Part shown: positions 38,579 through 43,823 of the stretch, one piece after another
Layout: each line of letters begins with the position of its first letter
Position numbering within the stretch: the stretch's first letter is position 1
NCBI GenBank assembly: GCA_028697835.1
Contig: JAQVDK010000007.1
Location: 1 to 43,823 of the forward strand
DNA: 43,823 nucleotides
DNA from: Eubacteriales bacterium
GTDB lineage: Bacteria > Bacillota > Clostridia > Monoglobales > Firm-18
Direction of reading: 5' to 3'
The notes under the pieces: generated by a model
Databases searched by the model: none
What the model was told of the DNA's origin: nothing
Seen by the model: only the letters and a program-made list of their open reading frames with translations
Made by a program: the position numbers and the translations under genes

Positions 38579-39604
38579 TCAGAGAAATTTTATAAAAATT
38601 TTCGCCAAAACATAAGCCAAAAGAGCGCACCCGGGAAAGGTTAAAATCCAGGCAAAAGCCATATCGCTTACAACTTTCCAGTTAACACAAGACAGCCGCC
38701 TCGAGGCGCCTACACCCATAATGGCTGTTGTTTTGGTGTGGGTTGTGCTTACGGGAAGCCCCAACAAAGATGATAAAATCAAACACAAAGACGCCGCGCT
38801 GTCCGCTGCAAAGCCTTGATAGGGCGAAAGCTTAACCATGTCCATGCCAACTGACTTTATAATCCTATACCCTCCAACAGAGGTGCCAAGCCCCATGACA
38901 AACGAACAAACTATAATCAGCCATACAGGGATTTCAAATGTTCCGTCAGGGTGGATGGATACCATTTTACTGTTGTAAATATATATACCCAGCAAAAAGG
39001 TGCCCATAAATTTTTGTCCGTCCTGTGCCCCATGTGCAAAAGCCATGGCAGCCGCGGCAACCCTCTGAGCCCAGTTAAAGAATATGTTGGCGGCTAACCT
39101 GTCTTTGTTTTTGAAAAAAACCTCAATTAATTTCGATAGCACATATCCCATGCCAAAGCCCAAGATGGAGGAAACTCCAAGACCGACTATAACCTTTGTC
39201 CACTCTTTTTGATTTATGCTGCCAAGCCCCTTTAGGGCTATAGCCCCGCCGGTTATGCCTGCAATAAGGGAATGGCTTTCACTGGTGGGAATGCCAAAGT
39301 ACCATGCGCCGGTTGCCCACAAGACTATTGCAAGCATGGAGGAAGCTAAAACCGCCAGTGCCAGGCCGCTTTCTTCTCCTTTTAGATTTACGATGTTGCC
39401 AAGAGTTTCGGCAACCCTTGCGTTAAATAATGTCATAACAAAAGCGCCTAAAAAATTAAAGACAACTGCCATTTTGACCGCACCGGCGGGTGTAATTGCC
39501 CGGGTTGAAACTGCTGTTGCGATAGCGTTTGGAGCGTCCGTCCAGCCATTTACAAACACAACACCGAGCATTAACACTGATAAAATAATTAATGATATTG
39601 ACAA
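38579..39604 (-). CDS. pit: PiT-family inorganic phosphate transporter
   Basis: VFVNGWTDAPNAIATAVSTRAI, GIPTSESHSLIAGITGG, GLPVSTTHTKTTAIMGVGA. Confidence 0.95.
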   Translation of the reverse strand: MSISLIILSVLMLGVVFVNGWTDAPNAIATAVSTRAITPAGAVKMAVVFNFLGAFVMTLFNARVAETLGNIVNLKGEESGLALAVLASSMLAIVLWATGAWYFGIPTSESHSLIAGITGGAIALKGLGSINQKEWTKVIVGLGVSSILGFGMGYVLSKLIEVFFKNKDRLAANIFFNWAQRVAAAAMAFAHGAQDGQKFMGTFLLGIYIYNSKMVSIHPDGTFEIPVWLIIVCSFVMGLGTSVGGYRIIKSVGMDMVKLSPYQGFAADSAASLCLILSSLLGLPVSTTHTKTTAIMGVGASRRLSCVNWKVVSDMAFAWILTFPGCALLAYVLAKIFIKFL

Positions 39605-39612
39605 ATAGCTCC

Positions 39613-39638
39613 CCCCTTTAATATATATATTAAAGGGG
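39613..39638. repeat. 26-bp perfect palindrome overlapping the pit ribosome-binding site
   Basis: CCCCTTTAATATATATATTAAAGGGG. Confidence 0.85.
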
Positions 39639-39724
39639 AAAGCCTTTTAGTTGCCCAATTTAAAATTCAACAGTTTGAATAAAAATACAGATTAATTTTT
39701 GTTCAATTTTTATGTTTGAAGAAT

Positions 39725-39753
39725 TTGACATACCTGGAATAAAGGTATATTAT
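39725..39753 (+). promoter_or_regulatory. SigmaA-type promoter for hppA
   Basis: TTGACA - 17 nt - TATTAT. Confidence 0.8.
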
Positions 39754-39847
39754 ATTTAATATGTATAATAAGATGGGCAGCTTTGGTTTTTTCTTGCTTT
39801 GGGCGCATTGCCAAAACTAAATATTATTTTGAAAAGAGGAGTGGAAA

Positions 39848-41947
39848 ATGTCTATAGGAGAAAACACAGTTTATCTAATTGCACTGGCAGTATCAATACT
39901 TGCTTTTGCGGTATCATTTTACTTTTACCGCTGGGTCGGCAATCAAAGCTCCAGCAATAAGCGTATTGCTTATGTGGGCGATTTAATTAGAAACGGCGCC
40001 AACACATTTTTGCGCCGAGAGTATAGTATTCTTGCGCGCTTTGCAGGAATCATTGCAATTTTAATTCTAATTTTTCTTCCCGAGCCTATATGGGCCGGAA
40101 AGCCTGTTAACAATGTAATTATGGCTATTTCCTATATATTGGGAAATGTTTTTTCGGCTCTTGCAGGCAAGATAGGAATAGAGGTTGCCACAATTGCAAA
40201 CAAAAAGACCGCCGAAGCAGCAAAAAAAGGTATTAAGCCTGCTTTCCTGGTTGGTTTCAGGGGCGGTGCGGTCATGGGTATGGCTGTTGTGGGCGCAAGC
40301 CTTTTTGGCGTAACCCTTATATATGTTCTTACAAAGGCATATAACCCGGCAAGTGCTATTTTAGGCTTTAGCTTTGGTGCAAGCTCGCTGGCTTTGTTTG
40401 CAAAGGCGGGAGGTGGCATATTTACCAAAACAGCCGATATAAGCGCTGACCTTTGCGGAAAGGTTGAATTGGGAATACCGGAGGATGACCCTCGAAATCC
40501 TGCCGTTATAGCCGACAATGTGGGCGATAATGTTGGTGACGTGGCAGGCATGGGTGCCGACCTTTTTGACTCTAACGTTGCGTCAATGGCAGCGGCATTG
40601 GTTATGGCAGTCACTTTGGACAAAACCGCTGGGGGCAGCAGCAACATTGTTATGATATTCTGCTATGCGGCATTAGGGTTGCTATCCTCAATAATTGGCG
40701 TATTGCTTGCTAAAATGGGCGAAAATGGCGACCCAACTCGTGCGCTAAACTCAAGTACTTATACCACCACAATAATATTTGCGATTTTAACAGCGGGAAC
40801 TACTTGGGCGTTTAATTTCAAATGGGAAATTTGGGGAGCAACCATGATTGGTCTTGTTGTGGGAGTTATTATTGGACTTGCAAGCGACTATTTCACAAAC
40901 GATAATAAAAACCCCGTTAGAAATGTTGCAAAAGCTTCAAAATCAGGACCTGCTTTTACAATTATTTCAGGCGTTTCGTATGGATTTTTAAGCGTTCTGC
41001 CATCAATGGTGGGTATAGCTGTTTCCGCCCTTTTGGCATATAATATTTGTGCGGGATTGGGCGAAGGATATGCAATGTTTGGCATTTCCATGGCGGCCAT
41101 GGGTATGCTGTCCATAGTGGGAATGATAATATCAAACGATGCATACGGTCCTATTGTTGACAATGCCAGGGGAATGGCGGAAATGGGCGATTTGGGAGAC
41201 GATGTTCTTGCCATTACTGATGAGCTCGACAGCGCCGGAAACACCGTCAAGGCTGTAACCAAAGGTTTTGCCATAGGTGCGGCGGGTCTTACAATTATCG
41301 CACTTTTAGGCGCATTTATGTCGGAAGTGAATGTTGTAGCAAAGCAAAAGGGCCTGGAGCTTTTAGTAGGCTTTGATATTATAAATCCTGTTGTTTTCTT
41401 TGGTTTGATAGTTGGAGCAGCAATTCCTGCGGTTTTCTCTGCTATGCTGATGCTTGGCGTAGATAAAAACGCCCAAAGAATGGTAGCTGAAATCCATAGG
41501 CAATTTAAAGAAATTGCAGGTCTTAGGGAAGGCAAAGAGGGAGTTTCCCCCGACTATGACAAATGTATTGATATTGCCACAACAGGCGCGTTAAAAGAGC
41601 TTATTCCGGCGGGCTTGATGGCTATAGTTACCACGGTAGCAGTAGGATTTATAGGCGGAGTTCAGGCAATCGGCGGCTTTTTGACAGGAAACATAGTAAG
41701 CGGGCTTTTACTGGCTTTGTTTATGTCAAATTGCGGGGGCTTGTGGGACAATGCCAAAAAGTATGTTGAGGCAGGTAACGAAGGCGGCAAAGGCTCGGAT
41801 ACACACAAGGCTGCTGTTGTAGGGGATACCGTGGGCGACCCGTTCAAGGATACGGCAGGCCCTTCTATAAACACTCAAGTGACGGTTGTCTCCTTGGTTT
41901 CGTCAATTATGGCTGCGCTGTTTTTAACATATAATCTTTTTGGATAA
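39848..41947 (+). CDS. hppA: Membrane-bound ion-translocating pyrophosphatase (H+-PPase)
   Basis: IADNVGDNVGDVAGMGADLFDSNVAS, DNARGMAEM, GDTVGDPFKDTAGPSINT. Confidence 0.97.
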   Translation: MSIGENTVYLIALAVSILAFAVSFYFYRWVGNQSSSNKRIAYVGDLIRNGANTFLRREYSILARFAGIIAILILIFLPEPIWAGKPVNNVIMAISYILGNVFSALAGKIGIEVATIANKKTAEAAKKGIKPAFLVGFRGGAVMGMAVVGASLFGVTLIYVLTKAYNPASAILGFSFGASSLALFAKAGGGIFTKTADISADLCGKVELGIPEDDPRNPAVIADNVGDNVGDVAGMGADLFDSNVASMAAALVMAVTLDKTAGGSSNIVMIFCYAALGLLSSIIGVLLAKMGENGDPTRALNSSTYTTTIIFAILTAGTTWAFNFKWEIWGATMIGLVVGVIIGLASDYFTNDNKNPVRNVAKASKSGPAFTIISGVSYGFLSVLPSMVGIAVSALLAYNICAGLGEGYAMFGISMAAMGMLSIVGMIISNDAYGPIVDNARGMAEMGDLGDDVLAITDELDSAGNTVKAVTKGFAIGAAGLTIIALLGAFMSEVNVVAKQKGLELLVGFDIINPVVFFGLIVGAAIPAVFSAMLMLGVDKNAQRMVAEIHRQFKEIAGLREGKEGVSPDYDKCIDIATTGALKELIPAGLMAIVTTVAVGFIGGVQAIGGFLTGNIVSGLLLALFMSNCGGLWDNAKKYVEAGNEGGKGSDTHKAAVVGDTVGDPFKDTAGPSINTQVTVVSLVSSIMAALFLTYNLFG

Positions 41948-41957
41948 GATAATGTAA

Positions 41958-42002
41958 GAAAAAGCCTCTAAACTCTTGAAAACAGTGTTTAGGGGCTTTT
42001 TT
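41958..42002 (+). terminator. Rho-independent terminator after hppA
   Basis: AAAAAGCCTCTAAACTC...GTGTTTAGGGGCTTTTTT. Confidence 0.85.
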
Positions 42003-42085
42003 AACATAAGCTTACGATTTGCAAGAGAAAATCTGTCTTAGTTTGGTCAGTTTGACGAAAAATATAAAAAAATTTACGAAAAATA

Positions 42086-42114
42086 TTGACAAACACAGAG
42101 TTATATGCTAAAAT
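42086..42114 (+). promoter_or_regulatory. SigmaA-type promoter for tRNA-Trp
   Basis: TTGACA - 17 nt - TAAAAT. Confidence 0.8.
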
Positions 42115-42136
42115 CCTTATTGTTGTCTATAAGATA

Positions 42137-42211
42137 GGGGCATAGCTCAGTTGGTAGAGCAACGGTCTCCAAAACCGTGTGCCGAGGGTTCGAATCCTTC
42201 TGCCCCTGCCA
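42137..42211 (+). tRNA. tRNA-Trp (anticodon CCA), CCA encoded
   Basis: AGGGGCA...TGCCCCTG-CCA acceptor; D-arm GCTCAGTTGGTAGAGC; anticodon arm ACGGT-CTCCAAA-ACCGT; T-arm GAGGGTTCGAATCCTTC. Confidence 0.97.
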
Positions 42212-42330
42212 TATGAAAAGCCAGTAATCATAAGGGTTGCTGGCTTTTTGCTTTTTTATTTCAGGTTGTAAAAAATCCTGTTTTGGTGTTTATTTGGTGT
42301 TTATCGTACAAAAAAACGCTTTTTATGCGG

Positions 42331-42602
42331 TCAATTTGCTTGTTTATTTTCCTGTGTCGGCTTCAATATATTTTGCAATATTTTGGCCGCTCGTTCATCG
42401 GCTGATTTAATTGCGTGAGTATAAATATTTCCGGTGGTAGACAAATTGGAATGTCCGAGCCTTTTTGATACCGTCCTTTGTGTCGTTTGCAATTATAAGC
42501 GCAGCATTGGTGTGCCTTAAAGAGTGAATGGAAACCGAAGGAAGATTATCTTTCTTATAAATTTGTTAAACCAACCAGTTTTAATCCAGCGGTCGCCTTG
42601 TC
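42331..42602 (-). pseudogene. Degraded tyrosine recombinase/integrase, C-terminal remnant
   Basis: Minus-strand fragments in different frames: ...KKDNLPSVSIHSLRHTNAALIIANDTK... then TVSKRLGHSNLSTTGNIYTHAIKSADERAAKILQNILKPTQENKQAN*; in-frame stops upstream. Confidence 0.88.
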
Positions 42603-42607
42603 ATAAA

Positions 42608-42652
42608 AAACCTCCAAATCAGCGTCTTTATTTAACACCGATTTGGAGGTTT
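42608..42652 (-). terminator. Rho-independent terminator of SLH-protein gene
   Basis: AAACCTCCAAATC...GATTTGGAGGTTT, 13-bp perfect stem. Confidence 0.75.
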
Positions 42653-42694
42653 AAACAATTTTTGAAAAATCTCTTTACATTCTTTTAATTCTTA

Positions 42695-43823
42695 TCAATT
42701 GCTGTTGTGTACGCTCATAATGTCATTATAAGCCCAATGTTCTGAAGATAAATCTGTAAACTTTTGTGCATATGAAATTGCTACAACTTTTATTATCCTG
42801 TTTACAATTACAACAAATTCTGCTCTGGTCATTTGTTGGTCCGGCTTGAACGTGCCGTCGTCATAACCTTTTAAATAACCTAACTTTGCAAATGCTGCAA
42901 TGTAATTTTCTGCCCAATGTCCATTTACATCATTAAATTCGCTCTTCTCATCTTTAAGTTCAAGGTTTAGAATACTTGCAGCAATTTTTACGAACTGTGC
43001 TCTTGTTAAGCCTTGTTCACCTTTGAAGCTTCCATCTTCAAAACCGTCAATAATATTTGCACTTTGGAAATATGCAACTGCTTCATTTATATCATCTTTT
43101 ACATCTGGTAGATTTGATGCTATTTCTCCTTTTTTACCAAATTCGGTCAAGTTATATAGTGCCTCGACTATATCATATCTTGTTGCTATTTCATCAGGTG
43201 CAAACATATTTTCGCTTTTAGGTCTTATATATCTTGTTGTGTTCGCGTTATCTTTAAGTCTTACTGTGTTGGGCTCTGCTTTAATATTGATTGTTTTAAC
43301 TATGCTGCTTGTTTTACCTATCTCAATAGTTTTTAATGTAATATCTTTAGTGATGATAATAGGTCTTTCATATTTTGTACTGCTTGCAGTTGGTGTTGTT
43401 CCGTCTGTAGTATAATAAATACTGCTGTTATCAAGTGATGGTTTTAGGGTTAATAAGGATTGCTTTAACATCGTCTGCTCAGTTGCGGTTGAAGATGCGC
43501 CGCCGCCTGAATTTGTAGCGGCTGGGCGTGTAGGTCCAATATAAGTAATCGAATAAACAGAGAACTTTTTAACATGCAATGTTATATATTCGCTTCCTAT
43601 TTCTACATATTCCCCATCTTCGTTTTTACTTTCCGCATTATCCGGCAATGGTTCAACCTGCGCTCCGTGCATACGATAGATTTCAATTCTTCTGTTTTTT
43701 GCTTGAGTCGGAATCGGAATAATAATAGTAACCAGTTCGTTTGTAGTATAGATGTCTTTTATTGTGTTATTCTTATTAAAGGATAAATTCAGCGAAATAG
43801 GTATTATCCTTCTGGAAGCAGCA
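42695..43823 (-). CDS. SLH-domain surface protein with chitobiase/FN3-like domain (5' end beyond window)
   Basis: Frame stays open to the window edge upstream of the listed Met; IYYTTDGTTPTASSTKYERPIIITKDITLKTI; SLH repeats (AVAYFQSANIIDGFEDGSFKGEQGLTRAQFVKIAAS; FNDVNGHWAENYIAAFAKLGYLKGYDDGTFKPDQQMTRAEFVVIVNRI; FTDLSSEHWAYNDI). Confidence 0.88.
   Translation of the reverse strand, partial: AASRRIIPISLNLSFNKNNTIKDIYTTNELVTIIIPIPTQAKNRRIEIYRMHGAQVEPLPDNAESKNEDGEYVEIGSEYITLHVKKFSVYSITYIGPTRPAATNSGGGASSTATEQTMLKQSLLTLKPSLDNSSIYYTTDGTTPTASSTKYERPIIITKDITLKTIEIGKTSSIVKTINIKAEPNTVRLKDNANTTRYIRPKSENMFAPDEIATRYDIVEALYNLTEFGKKGEIASNLPDVKDDINEAVAYFQSANIIDGFEDGSFKGEQGLTRAQFVKIAASILNLELKDEKSEFNDVNGHWAENYIAAFAKLGYLKGYDDGTFKPDQQMTRAEFVVIVNRIIKVVAISYAQKFTDLSSEHWAYNDIMSVHNSN

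Noticed and set aside
40888-41535. 215-aa minus-strand ORF inside hppA
   Set aside because: Antisense shadow of hppA codon bias; no recognisable domain or SD.
42695-43672. SLH protein starting at Met 43672 as given by the ORF track
   Set aside because: The same frame remains open with good coding sequence to the window edge, so this Met is probably internal.

Overview
The window is a chromosomal segment from a spore-forming, anaerobic, low-GC Firmicute (Clostridia-like). The inference rests on yabP/yabQ, rex, pta-ackA, hydE, a flavodiiron protein and a H+-PPase. Most of it is ordinary housekeeping sequence: murG 3' end, gpsA-plsY-der, rpmF/yceD, ackA/pta, tmcAL, hydE, tcdA, rsmE, yfmF/yfmH, metA, rex, secA, prfB (with programmed +1 frameshift), prfA, ywlC(sua5)-ywlE-rimI-tsaD, a spoVB/rqcP/yabP/yabQ/divIC/yabR block, PiT + DUF47, hppA and tRNA-Trp. 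The most unusual item is a single 669-aa ORF (31850-33859, minus) joining a full-length type-2 2-isopropylmalate synthase to an intact C-terminal AraC-type double-HTH domain, with its own promoter and a dyad over the -10. Other items worth a second look are: a DnaA-box-like cluster between tsaD and spoVB; a CRP/FNR-type palindrome at -41.5 of a short cryptic plus-strand transcript upstream of a DUF1858-DUF438-flavodiiron operon; a divergent XRE / S24-repressor switch with two different dyad operators; a 21-bp tandem repeat beside leuA; a probable AUA start codon for ywlE; several Shine-Dalgarno-sequestering hairpins; and a decayed tyrosine integrase next to tRNA-Trp. No database searches or computations were run. 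All calls come from reading the sequence and from family knowledge.
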